A DNA stretch of 64,000 nucleotides from Flavobacterium sp. ACN6 (GTDB lineage: Bacteria; Bacteroidota; Bacteroidia; Flavobacteriales; Flavobacteriaceae), in NCBI RefSeq assembly GCF_002304005.1, contig NZ_MRCQ01000007.1:186001-250000 (forward strand), written 5' to 3'. Of the stretch, positions 45,373-53,975 are shown piece after piece. The position numbers and the translations under genes are program-made. The notes under the pieces are model-generated. The model was given only the letters and a program-made list of their open reading frames with translations. It was not told the origin of the DNA and did not search any database. Position 1 is the stretch's first letter. Each line of letters begins with the position of its first letter.

Positions 45373-46362
45373 ATGAAAGTAAGAAATTTTTTAATAGCCG
45401 TTGTTTCTATCGCTGGAGGTTTTGCTTCTAATGCGCAATCTAATTTGCTTAACGCAAAAACGCCTGCTCAGATAGGACTTAAAACTCCTGCTCAACTTAT
45501 ATCTGATAATGATAAGCCTTTAGCTTATGGTTATGTAGATGATAGAGATATTTTGATGGGTAAAACAACTTGGGAAATTATTGATTTAAATGAAAAAATC
45601 AATTTTCCATTGTACTTTCCTGTAGATACAGCTAATATTGGAGCTAATAGACGTTCTCTTTATGACGTTTTGACTAAAGCTATTAAAGGTGGAAAAATCA
45701 CTGAAGTGTATACTGATAGTTATTTCAATACTAAAAAATCTATGAAAGACATCGAAGGATCATTGTCTCGTATTGATACAACTGATGCTGGTAGAGAGTT
45801 AATTAACCAATACCCAGATGACTACAAATCACGTGTAGTGAAGAAAAAAGTGGTTACTGGTAAAGGTAAAAACAAAAGTGTTTCTTATGTTGAAGAAACA
45901 GTTGGGCCAACAAGATCGGTTCCTGCTGAGTACATTTTGAAACAAGATCTTACTGCTGCAGATGTTACTCAGTATAAAATTAAAGGATATTGGTATTTTG
46001 ATAAACGTCAAAGTGAATTGAAATATCGTCTACTTGGAATTTGCCCAGTAACTCCGGACGTTTATACTATGAATAGTGATGAAAAGGATTATATTGAATT
46101 GTTTTGGGTATTCTTCCCAAATGCCAGAGAAGCCCTGCATGAAGCAAAAGCTTTCAATGACAACAATTCAGCTCTTCCAATTTCATTTGATCAGATTTTG
46201 AATTCAAGACGTTTTAACGCAGTTGTTTACAAAGAAGAAAATCTTTATGGAGACAGAGCGATCAGCGATTATATGAAAGACAACGCTCAAAATCAGTTGT
46301 TAGAATCTGAAAGAGTGAAAGAGAAAATTCGCAACTTCGAACAAGATATGTGGAACTACTAA
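45373..46362 (+). CDS. gldN: T9SS ring protein GldN
   Basis: 329 residues with a Sec signal peptide (FLIAVVSIAGGFASNAQ). Conserved blocks are YGYVDDRDILMGKTTWEIID, FPLYFPVDTANIG, GICPVTPDVYTMN and ELFWVFFPNAREALHEA. It is periplasmic and builds the ring with GldK. The gene lies 44 bp after gldM and is followed by a terminator, closing the gldKLMN operon; a close paralog (gldO) follows it. Confidence 0.97.
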   Translation: MKVRNFLIAVVSIAGGFASNAQSNLLNAKTPAQIGLKTPAQLISDNDKPLAYGYVDDRDILMGKTTWEIIDLNEKINFPLYFPVDTANIGANRRSLYDVLTKAIKGGKITEVYTDSYFNTKKSMKDIEGSLSRIDTTDAGRELINQYPDDYKSRVVKKKVVTGKGKNKSVSYVEETVGPTRSVPAEYILKQDLTAADVTQYKIKGYWYFDKRQSELKYRLLGICPVTPDVYTMNSDEKDYIELFWVFFPNAREALHEAKAFNDNNSALPISFDQILNSRRFNAVVYKEENLYGDRAISDYMKDNAQNQLLESERVKEKIRNFEQDMWNY

Positions 46363-46384
46363 GTTGATACATAACATAATAATT

Positions 46385-46420
46385 AAAAAACTCTTACTAC
46401 ATTTGTAGTAGGAGTTTTTT
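46385..46420 (+). terminator. gldKLMN operon terminator
   Basis: AAAAAACTC-TACTAC pairs with GTAGTA-GAGTTTTTT (one mismatch) around ATTT, ending in a T run. A very similar hairpin follows gldO. Confidence 0.85.
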
Positions 46421-46540
46421 TTATGTGGGTAATTTAAAGTGATTTTAGCAGTGTGTTAGAATCAAAATTCTAATATATTTTTTATGTAGGAAAAATAACA
46501 ATATTTATGATAAAATTTCGTTTAATGTGTTGTAATATTT

Positions 46541-47536
46541 ATGATGATGAAAATAAGAAATTTTTTAATAGCTATTGTTTCCATTACTGGAAGCTTAGCT
46601 TCTACTGCACAGTCCAATCTGCTCAATGCCAAAACTGCTGATGAAATTGGAATTAAGACAGCTGCACAGATGATATCTGATAATGATAAGCCATTGGCTT
46701 ACGGTTATGTTAATGACAGAGATATTTTGATGGGAAAAACAACTTGGGAAATTATTGATTTAAATGAAAAAATAAACTTTCCATTGTATTTTCCTGTAGA
46801 TACGGCTAACATTGGTCCAGACAGGCGTTCGCTATATGATGTTTTAACTAAGGCAATTAAAAATGGCAGAATAACAGAAGTTTACGCTGATAGTTACTTC
46901 AATACTAAAAAATCTTTGAAAGATATTGAAGGAGCACTTTCGCGAGTGGATACTACAGATGGAGGGAGAGAACTAATCAATCAATACCCAGATGACTATA
47001 GAATACGTACGGTGAAGAAAAAAATAGTTACAGGAACAGGTAAAAATAAAAAAGTTACCTATGAGGATCAAATTGTTGGGCCAACCAGAACTGTTCCTGC
47101 GGAATATATTTTGAGGCAGGATCTTACGTCCGCAGATGTGAGTCAATACAAAATAAAAGGTTTCTGGTATTTCGATAAACGTGAAAGTGAATTAAAATAT
47201 CGACTGCTCGGAATATGCCCAGTGACTCCTGATGTTTATACAATGAATAGTGACGAAAAAGACTATATCGAATTATTTTGGGTATTCTTTCCAAATGCGA
47301 GGGATGTGTTGCATGAAGCCAAAGCTTTTAATGATAAAAATTCCGCGCTGCCAATTTCTTTTGACCAAATATTGAATTCAAGAAGATTTAATGCGGTCAT
47401 TTATAAAGAAGAAAATATGTACGGAGATCGCGAGATTAAAGATTACATTAGAGATGATGCGCAAAGTCAGTTATTAGAATCGGAAAGAGTGAAAGAGAAG
47501 ATCCGTAATTTTGAAGAAGATATGTGGAATTACTAA
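46541..47536 (+). CDS. gldO: GldN paralog GldO
   Basis: 331 residues. It is aligned end to end with GldN and shares its conserved blocks almost unchanged (YGYVNDRDILMGKTTWEIID, FPLYFPVDTANIG, GICPVTPDVYTMN), while third codon positions differ often, so the duplication is not recent. Three consecutive ATG codons begin the frame; the first is used here, and any would leave the signal peptide (FLIAIVSITGSLASTAQ) intact. In F. johnsoniae gldO partly replaces gldN. It is set apart from the operon by a terminator and 120 bp, so it should be expressed separately. Confidence 0.95.
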   Translation: MMMKIRNFLIAIVSITGSLASTAQSNLLNAKTADEIGIKTAAQMISDNDKPLAYGYVNDRDILMGKTTWEIIDLNEKINFPLYFPVDTANIGPDRRSLYDVLTKAIKNGRITEVYADSYFNTKKSLKDIEGALSRVDTTDGGRELINQYPDDYRIRTVKKKIVTGTGKNKKVTYEDQIVGPTRTVPAEYILRQDLTSADVSQYKIKGFWYFDKRESELKYRLLGICPVTPDVYTMNSDEKDYIELFWVFFPNARDVLHEAKAFNDKNSALPISFDQILNSRRFNAVIYKEENMYGDREIKDYIRDDAQSQLLESERVKEKIRNFEEDMWNY

Positions 47537-47559
47537 GTTCCGAAATCAAATTATAAGAA

Positions 47560-47589
47560 AAACTCTTGCTACCTTTGTAGTAAGAGTTT
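47560..47589 (+). terminator. gldO terminator
   Basis: AAACTCTTGCTAC pairs with GTAGTAAGAGTTT around CTTT, with T-rich sequence after it. Its likeness to the gldN terminator shows that the duplicated unit included the terminator. It lies 20 bp before the next start codon. Confidence 0.75.
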
Positions 47590-47609
47590 CTTTATTTATA
47601 CACTTTACA

Positions 47610-48683
47610 ATGCTTGATTATTTAATCGTCGGATCTGGATTGGCTGGAATTTCTTTCGCTGAAATTGCACTTAAGAACAATAAAACTATATTGATAGTAG
47701 ATAACAAATCGCAGAATTCATCTCGAGTTGCTGGTGGTTTATATAATCCAGTTATTCTTAAGCGTTTCAGTGAGGTTTGGAAAGCACAAGAGCAATTGGT
47801 TCAAATGAATGAGTTCTACGATCAAATTGAAGAAAAACTGCAAGAAAAATTTAACTTTAAGATGCCTGTTTTAAGAAAGTTCTTTTCAATCGAAGAGCAG
47901 AATAACTGGTTTTCGGCTTCAGATAAAATAAATTTAGCTCCATTCTTGTCTACCAAATTAATTACAAAAAAATATAATAGTATTGATTCTCCTTACGATT
48001 ATGGAGAAGTTTTGCACACGGGTTATGTTAAGACTTCATTGTTGTTGGATACTTATAGAGAATATTTACTTAAGAATAATTTATTGTTGGAGGATTCTTT
48101 TCACAGCAGTTTTCTTGAGGTTTTGGATAAGGGAATTCAATACAAAAATATTCAAGCGCGTCATATTATTTTTGCAGAAGGTTTCGGAATGCAAAAAAAT
48201 CCGTATTTCAATTACCTGCCATTGGATGGAACAAAAGGAGAACTGTTTATTATAAAAGCGCCAAAATTAAACTTAGATGTAATTGTAAACACAAGTGTAT
48301 TTATTTTGCCGCTTGGAGGAAATTTGTTTAAAGTTGGAGCTACCTATAACTGGCACGATAAAACAGATGCGCCTACAGAAGAAGGTAAACAGGAGCTTTT
48401 AGATCGTATAAAAGAAATTATCACCTGTGATTTTGAAATTATCAAACATTTTGGTGGTGTTCGCCCAACCGTAGCTGACAGAAGACCTCTTTTAGGAACA
48501 CACGAAGTGTACAAATCGCTTCATATTCTTAACGGATTAGGAACACGCGGTGTAATGCTGGGTCCTTCAATGGCTAAAGCACTATATGATCATATTGAAA
48601 ACAATATTCCTTTAAATCGTGAAGCCGATATAAAACGATTTCATAAAAGATATTTAAAAAGTCTTAATTACGACCGGCCTTAG
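47610..48683 (+). CDS. FAD-dependent oxidoreductase (DAO family)
   Basis: 357 residues from the ATG at 47610, where the Rossmann motif YLIVGSGLAGISFAE begins; the frame is open upstream through the gldO terminator, which is not coding. A second FAD motif is NKSQNSSRVAGGLYNP, and the C-terminal HFGGVRPTVADRRPLLG and ILNGLGTRGVMLGPSMAKAL are typical of the D-amino-acid/glycine oxidase (DAO) family. Cytoplasmic. Substrate unknown. The last 20 bp overlap the end of the convergent DUF983 gene. Confidence 0.88.
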   Translation: MLDYLIVGSGLAGISFAEIALKNNKTILIVDNKSQNSSRVAGGLYNPVILKRFSEVWKAQEQLVQMNEFYDQIEEKLQEKFNFKMPVLRKFFSIEEQNNWFSASDKINLAPFLSTKLITKKYNSIDSPYDYGEVLHTGYVKTSLLLDTYREYLLKNNLLLEDSFHSSFLEVLDKGIQYKNIQARHIIFAEGFGMQKNPYFNYLPLDGTKGELFIIKAPKLNLDVIVNTSVFILPLGGNLFKVGATYNWHDKTDAPTEEGKQELLDRIKEIITCDFEIIKHFGGVRPTVADRRPLLGTHEVYKSLHILNGLGTRGVMLGPSMAKALYDHIENNIPLNREADIKRFHKRYLKSLNYDRP

Positions 48684-49047
48684 GATCATAAGAAACAAAC
48701 ATATTGATATATAGGTTTCTAGCAAGGCGTAATACAAAAGGAAACAAAACTACCAAAGTCAAAATAATTGCGATAAATGATTGTTCGATAGTAGCTCCAA
48801 AAAAGACAAAAGAAACAATAAATGCGGCAATTCCGACAGCAACATTTAATCCGTAACTTACGTACATTGCGCCATAAAAAAACGAAGGTTCAATTTGATA
48901 TCTAAATCCGCAATGGCTGCAATTTTCGTTCATTTTTAGAACTTTAGTCAAATGAAGCGGATTTTTGTCTTCATACATGCTCTCATTTTGGCATTTTGGA
49001 CAACTTCCTGTTAAAATACTATTTAGTTTCGATCCTTTTTTTAACAT
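48664..49047 (-). CDS. DUF983 membrane protein
   Basis: 127 residues from the ATG at 49047 (a TTG two codons upstream is less likely). A zinc-ribbon start (GSCPKCQNESMYED and NENCSHCGFRYQIEPSFFYG) precedes two membrane helices (YVSYGLNVAVGIAAFIVSFV and FIAIILTLVVLFPFVLRLAR), the standard DUF983 arrangement. Function unknown; in other bacteria the family is sometimes near cytochrome oxidase genes. Upstream at 49064-49071 is a minus-strand TACCTTTG -7 box. It overlaps the oxidoreductase gene tail to tail by 20 bp. Confidence 0.9.
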   Translation of the reverse strand: MLKKGSKLNSILTGSCPKCQNESMYEDKNPLHLTKVLKMNENCSHCGFRYQIEPSFFYGAMYVSYGLNVAVGIAAFIVSFVFFGATIEQSFIAIILTLVVLFPFVLRLARNLYINMFVSYDPKAGRN

Positions 49048-49112
49048 TTGCAAAAATTTTGATCAAAGGTACATTTTTACGCCTTTATTTCTTGTAACAA
49101 CAGTCACAAATT

Positions 49113-51026
49113 ATGCTTAATATACACAATCTTTCGGTTTCTTTTGGAGGAACATATTTATTTGAAGAAGTTACTTTTCGGTTAGGAGCTGGAGACCGAG
49201 TTGGTCTTGTCGGTAAAAACGGAGCAGGTAAATCTACAATGCTTAAAATGCTGGCTAGAGACTTTGCCCCAGATTCAGGAGTTATTTCTCAAGAAAAAGA
49301 TATCCGTATGGGCTTTTTGCGTCAAGATATTGATTTTGAGCAAGGAAGAACGGTGTTGGAGGAAGCATACGAAGCTTTTACTGAGATCAAAATTGTAGAA
49401 AAGAAATTAGAAGAAATCAATCATCAATTGGTTACCAGAACCGATTATGAAAGTGAAGAATACAGCCAGATCATTGAAGACCTATCTGATTATACACATC
49501 GTTTTGAACTTTTAGGAGGTTATAATTATGTGGGAGATACAGAAAAAATCCTTTTAGGTTTAGGTTTTAAAAGAGAAGTTTTTAATAACCAAACAGAAAC
49601 ATTTTCTGGAGGTTGGAGAATGCGTATCGAGTTGGCCAAACTACTTTTACAATCCAACGATGTATTGCTTCTGGATGAGCCAACCAACCACTTGGATATC
49701 GAAAGTATCATTTGGTTAGAGAGTTTCCTTCGCAACTATCCAGGCGTTGTGGTAATTGTATCGCACGATAAAATGTTCTTAGATAATGTTACCAACAGAA
49801 CAATCGAAATTTCTTTAGGAAAAGCATACGATTTCAATAAACCGTATTCTCAATATTTAGAATTACGTCATGAAATTCGCGAAAAGCAATTAGCGACTCA
49901 AAAAAATCAGGCAAAGAAAATTGAAGAAACAGAAAAATTAATTGAGAAATTCCGTGCGAAAGCTTCCAAAGCTTCGATGGCGCAATCGTTGATTAAAAAA
50001 TTAGATAAAGTCGAAAGAATTGAGGTTGATGAAGATGATAATTCAGTTATGAATATCTCTTTTCCAGTTTCAAAAGAGCCTGGAAAAGTTGTAATCGAAG
50101 CAGAAGATGTAACGAAAAGCTACGGCGATAAAACCATCCTTAAAGATATCAGTCTTTTGGTAGAAAGAGGAAGTAAAATTGCATTTGTTGGACAAAACGG
50201 TCAAGGAAAATCTACTTTTATTAAAGCATTGGTCAACGAATTTGAGTACCAAGGAAATATCAAATTAGGGCACAATGTGCAATTGGGTTACTTCGCCCAA
50301 AATCAAGCCGAATATTTAGATGGTGAAATCACCTTGCTGCAAACTATGGAAGATGCTGCAACAGATACAAACCGCTCTAAAGTTCGCGACATGTTAGGCT
50401 CATTTTTGTTCCGCGGAGATGATGTAGAGAAAAAAGTAAAAGTACTTTCAGGAGGAGAACGTAACCGTCTCGCGCTTTGTAAGCTGTTATTACAGCCAAT
50501 CAACGTTTTACTGATGGATGAGCCTACCAACCACTTAGATATTAAATCTAAGAACGTTTTAAAGGCTGCACTTCAAAAATTTGGCGGTACTTTACTATTG
50601 GTTTCGCACGACAGGGACTTTCTTCAAGGAATGTCGAATATTGTTTACGAATTCAAAGATCAAAAAATTAGAGAATATTTAGGAGATATCAACTTTTTCT
50701 TAGAGCAGCGTAATCTGGAAAACATGCGCGAAGTCGAGAAAAAAGATGTTGTAAAAGCCGCAGCTCCAAAAGAAACAAACAAAACATCATACGAAGACCA
50801 GAAAAAAGGAAAAGCGCTTCAAAATCGTTTAAGTAAAGTTGAAAGTCAGATCAAACAATTAGAAAAAGACATTCAGCACGACGATAAATTATTAGCTTCA
50901 AATTACGACAAACATATTGAAGACGCGTCGTTTTTTACTGCATATAACAAAAAGAAAAAAGATTTAGATCAATTACTTCTAGATTGGGAAATTGTTCAAG
51001 AAGAAATAGATAATTTTAATGCTTAG
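49113..51026 (+). CDS. ABC-F family ATPase
   Basis: 637 residues with two ABC cassettes and no membrane domain: Walker A GLVGKNGAGKST and FVGQNGQGKST, signature FSGGWRMRIELA and LSGGERNRLALC, Walker B LLLDEPTNHLD and LLMDEPTNHLD. The charged linker between cassettes (KIEETEKLIEKFRAKASKAS) is the ABC-F hallmark, and a C-terminal coiled coil of about 90 residues (LQNRLSKVESQIKQLEKDIQ) is like that of Uup. Such proteins act on ribosomes or on DNA. Not recognisable as a specific resistance factor. Confidence 0.93.
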   Translation: MLNIHNLSVSFGGTYLFEEVTFRLGAGDRVGLVGKNGAGKSTMLKMLARDFAPDSGVISQEKDIRMGFLRQDIDFEQGRTVLEEAYEAFTEIKIVEKKLEEINHQLVTRTDYESEEYSQIIEDLSDYTHRFELLGGYNYVGDTEKILLGLGFKREVFNNQTETFSGGWRMRIELAKLLLQSNDVLLLDEPTNHLDIESIIWLESFLRNYPGVVVIVSHDKMFLDNVTNRTIEISLGKAYDFNKPYSQYLELRHEIREKQLATQKNQAKKIEETEKLIEKFRAKASKASMAQSLIKKLDKVERIEVDEDDNSVMNISFPVSKEPGKVVIEAEDVTKSYGDKTILKDISLLVERGSKIAFVGQNGQGKSTFIKALVNEFEYQGNIKLGHNVQLGYFAQNQAEYLDGEITLLQTMEDAATDTNRSKVRDMLGSFLFRGDDVEKKVKVLSGGERNRLALCKLLLQPINVLLMDEPTNHLDIKSKNVLKAALQKFGGTLLLVSHDRDFLQGMSNIVYEFKDQKIREYLGDINFFLEQRNLENMREVEKKDVVKAAAPKETNKTSYEDQKKGKALQNRLSKVESQIKQLEKDIQHDDKLLASNYDKHIEDASFFTAYNKKKKDLDQLLLDWEIVQEEIDNFNA

Positions 51027-51043
51027 ATTTTAGTTTTATTTTG

Positions 51044-51090
51044 TTTCAAGTTTCAGGTTTCAAGTTGCTATAACCTGAAACCTGAAACCA
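51044..51090. repeat. Heptad repeat, TTTCAGG/CCTGAAA, acting as shared terminator?
   Basis: TTTCAAG, TTTCAGG, TTTCAAG then the inverted AACCTGA, AACCTGA, AACC, all with a 7-bp period, exactly between the convergent stops at 51026 and 51092. It folds into an imperfect hairpin. Confidence 0.7.
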
Positions 51091-51091
51091 A

Positions 51092-52054
51092 CTACTTAAT
51101 AATCCCAATAGACTTAGAATGTTCGATAGCTTCATTACTGTCTCTAAAGTAGCAAACCTTGACATCTAGACTTTCCAGGTTTTTTAGGATCTTTTCAACC
51201 TCTCTTTTTGGGTATTTTCCAGTTTGTCTAATGTAAACAGCGATTACGGTAACAGGAAATATTTTGCAGATTCTTTCGTATAAAATAGGATCATGCTGCG
51301 AATCATCACCCATTAAAATATATTTAAGAGTAGGATAAAATTCTACAACATGTTTTATTTTTTCAAACTTATGATCGTGGCTGCCTCTGCCGCTCATAAA
51401 AAAATCGGTAATTCCTCTTTTAATATCTTTCAGCAGAAATACGGCTTTTGGCAACTTGTGTATACGGGTGAACTTCGCAATAAAGCGGTATAAATTCCAT
51501 TCGCTGCTCGAAATATAAAAAAATGCATTTGCTTCTTCTGGGTTATTTCTTCCCGACTGGCTCAATGCCTGATAGTGTGCCACAACATTTTTAAAAACCT
51601 TTCGGTCATTTACGTTTCTAAAAAGTAAAATGTAAATTTTTCTAAAGAAATTATTGGTGTGCGAAATCAAAAAAGTATCATCAATATCCGATATAATTCC
51701 GAGTTTCCCTTTATGCGGTCTTATAAAACTGCCTTTGCAGCTTTTAGATTCATTTCCGTATTTCAGACTCACTTCATATGGCATCCATCCAAAGTGTGTT
51801 TCTTTTTCGAGCGGAATGCAGAATTTAAAATAGCCGTCATCTAAAGTTTTGGTATGAATAATTTCATCATTATAATGAAGGTAAACATCAAAATTTTTAA
51901 TCGTCTTTATTCGGAATAATTTGAGGATCGAGGTGGCATTTTTTAATTTCCTTTTTTCAAAGTCATAATTGTGTTCTCTCCTTAAAACATGTCCCATCAC
52001 AATCAATTCTTGCTCATTTGCATAACCTCGATATAATTGTAGAATTGGTTTCAT
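51092..52054 (-). CDS. App1-family phosphatase (DUF2183)
   Basis: 320 residues. N-terminal beta-sandwich segment (ELIVMGHVLRREHNYDFEKR, VYLHYNDEIIHTKTLDDGYF) then the DUF2183 catalytic domain: IISDIDDTFLISHTNNF (DxDxT nucleophile at about 134-138), FYISSSEWNLYRFIAKF, and YILMGDDSQHDPILYERIC. This is the layout of App1-type phosphatidate phosphatases, HAD-like enzymes acting on phospholipids. It is divergent from a lipid kinase of the diacylglycerol kinase type, 61 bp away, which fits opposite steps in phosphatidate metabolism (inference). Confidence 0.88.
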   Translation of the reverse strand: MKPILQLYRGYANEQELIVMGHVLRREHNYDFEKRKLKNATSILKLFRIKTIKNFDVYLHYNDEIIHTKTLDDGYFKFCIPLEKETHFGWMPYEVSLKYGNESKSCKGSFIRPHKGKLGIISDIDDTFLISHTNNFFRKIYILLFRNVNDRKVFKNVVAHYQALSQSGRNNPEEANAFFYISSSEWNLYRFIAKFTRIHKLPKAVFLLKDIKRGITDFFMSGRGSHDHKFEKIKHVVEFYPTLKYILMGDDSQHDPILYERICKIFPVTVIAVYIRQTGKYPKREVEKILKNLESLDVKVCYFRDSNEAIEHSKSIGIIK

Positions 52055-52115
52055 TAATTACGTATATTTAGGTAACTGTAAATTACTTAAATTAATTGGT
52101 TTTAAAAATAAAATT

Positions 52116-52985
52116 TTGAAAAAGAATATACTATTTGTTGTAAATCCGATATCGGGAGACCTTGATAAATCAGATTTAATAGAGGCTGTTGAAGAATTCG
52201 CAGCAACAAATCATTTTAATCTGGAGGTTTATGAAACTACAGGTAAAAGCGATTTAAAAGCAATACAAACAATCTACGAACAGCATAATCCTGAACGAAT
52301 TGTTGTGGCAGGAGGAGACGGAACAATTAAGATGGTTGCCGAAGCCATGGAAGATCACGATGTGATAATCGGCATTTTACCAGCTGGATCTGCAAACGGA
52401 CTTTCTGTAGACCTAAATCTTCCAGAAGGAATCGAAGAGAATCTTAAAATAGCATTTTTGCATCATTACATCGAAATGGATATGATTTGCATCAATGGAA
52501 AAAAAAGTATCCATTTAAGTGATATTGGTTTAAATGCAAACTTAGTCAAGAACTACGAAGAAAGCGATGTGAGAGGTTTTTGGGGATATGCATTACAGGC
52601 TTTTACTACTTTGAAAGAATCAGATGATCCATTTGTGGCGACTATTTCTGCGAATAATAAAAAGGTGGAGCATGTTGCAAGAATGATTGTAATTGCCAAT
52701 TCTCAAAAATATGGAACAGGTGTAATTATTAATCCAAACGGTTCCATGAATGATGGAAAGTTTGAATTGGTGATTTTGAAAAGCTTGGATATACTTTTAA
52801 TTGGAAAAATTATTACAGGAAACATGCCAATCGATTCAGATGATATTGTAATTATTTCAACCGATAAAGCAACTATCGAAACCGATTATCCAGTTAATTT
52901 TCAAATTGATGGTGAATATTGCGGTGCGCAGAAATCTTTAGAAATTCATATTCTGCACAAACAAATGAAATTGGCTGTTCCTTAA
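52116..52985 (+). CDS. Diacylglycerol/lipid kinase family protein (TTG start)
   Basis: 289 residues. FVVNPISGDLDKSD at the start, the nucleotide motif VVAGGDGTIKMVAEAM (GGDGT) and ILPAGSANGLSVDLNLPEG are diagnostic of the DAGK catalytic domain (YegS/DgkB type); the C-terminal beta-sandwich contains FELVILKSLDILLIG and NFQIDGEYCG. The only start compatible with the N-terminal strand is TTG at 52116, a rare start here. The divergent neighbour is an App1-like phosphatidate phosphatase. Confidence 0.9.
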   Translation: MKKNILFVVNPISGDLDKSDLIEAVEEFAATNHFNLEVYETTGKSDLKAIQTIYEQHNPERIVVAGGDGTIKMVAEAMEDHDVIIGILPAGSANGLSVDLNLPEGIEENLKIAFLHHYIEMDMICINGKKSIHLSDIGLNANLVKNYEESDVRGFWGYALQAFTTLKESDDPFVATISANNKKVEHVARMIVIANSQKYGTGVIINPNGSMNDGKFELVILKSLDILLIGKIITGNMPIDSDDIVIISTDKATIETDYPVNFQIDGEYCGAQKSLEIHILHKQMKLAVP

Positions 52986-53032
52986 AGATCCAGATAAAGT
53001 TTGGCAGTAAAATACATTGTAGTTTTATATCG

Positions 53033-53957
53033 CCCCGATGGGGCTTTATTGCTTGTGTGAAATTCAGGTTCTATAAATATTAAACTCCTAAAGGAGTTTG
53101 ATTGCATTTCTATAGCTTTGGAATTGCGTTGCTTTGGAAAGATATAAATATAGCTCTGGAAGAGCGAAATATTTATAGCAAAAATTAAAAGGAAGGTGAA
53201 AGCAATATTCAAGCATGATAAGTAAAGCTCTGGAAGAACGAAATATTCATAGCGAAAATTAAAAGGAAGGTGAAAGTAATATTCAAGCATGATAAGTAAA
53301 GCTCTGGAAGAGCGAAATATTTATAGCAAAAATTAAAAGGAAGGTTAAAGCAATATTCAAGCATGATAGGTAAAGCTCTGGAAGAGCGAAATATTTATAG
53401 CAAAAATTAAAAGGAAGGTGAAAGCAATATTCAAGCATGATAGGTAAAGCTCTAGAAGAACGAAATATTTATAGCGAAAATTAAAAGGAAGATGAAAGCA
53501 ATATTCAAGCATGATAAGTAAAGCTCTTGAAGAGCGAAATATTTATAGCAAAAATTAAAAGGAAGGTGAAAGCAATATTCAAGCACGATAAGTAAAGCTC
53601 TTGAAGAGCGAAATATTTATAGCAAAAATTAAAAGGAAGGTGAAAGCAATATTCAAGCACGATAAGTAAAGCTCTGGAAGAGCGAAATATTTATAGCAAA
53701 AATTAAAAGGAAGGTGTAAGCAATATTCAAGCATGATAAGTAAAGCTCTTGAAGAACGAAATATTCATAGCGAAAATTAAAAGGAAGGTGAAAGCAATAT
53801 TCAAGCATGATAAGTAAAGCTCTGGAAGAGCGAAATATTCATAGCGAAAATTAAAAGGAAGGTGAAAGCAATATTCAAGCATGATAAGTAAAGCTCTGGA
53901 AGAGCGAAATATTTATAGCAAAATATTTAATGAGGAGATAAAAAGCTCCATCGGAGC
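53033..53957. repeat. 74-bp tandem array, 11 units, within a cluster of short palindromes
   Basis: The 27-nt core GCTCTGGAAGAGCGAAATA(TTTATAGC) starts at 53153 and recurs every 74 bp exactly to 53893 (11 copies, no insertion or deletion). The 47-nt linkers (AAGGAAGGTGAAAGCAATAT and AAGCATGATAAGTAAA) are equally conserved. Substitutions cluster in the hairpin loop (GG, AG, TG) and at the AGAGC/AGAAC arm. Related hairpins lie on both sides: CCCCGATGGGG at 53033, AAACTCC-TAAA-GGAGTTT at 53082 and GCTCCATCGGAGC at 53945. The whole 990-bp interval between genes contains no credible coding sequence. Confidence 0.95.
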
Positions 53958-53975
53958 GGTATAATTATCCTTGTC

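Noticed and set aside
47511..47609. N-terminal extension of the FAD oxidoreductase
   Set aside because: The 33 extra codons overlap the gldO end and terminator; the Rossmann motif begins right after the ATG at 47610.
52982..53290. 102-codon minus-strand open frame over the tandem array
   Set aside because: It reads across repeat units, is repeated within itself and has no protein-like signal or start context.
53153..53919. CRISPR array
   Set aside because: The 27-nt cores are evenly spaced, but the 47-nt intervals are also near-identical, so there are no unique spacers, and no cas genes are nearby.
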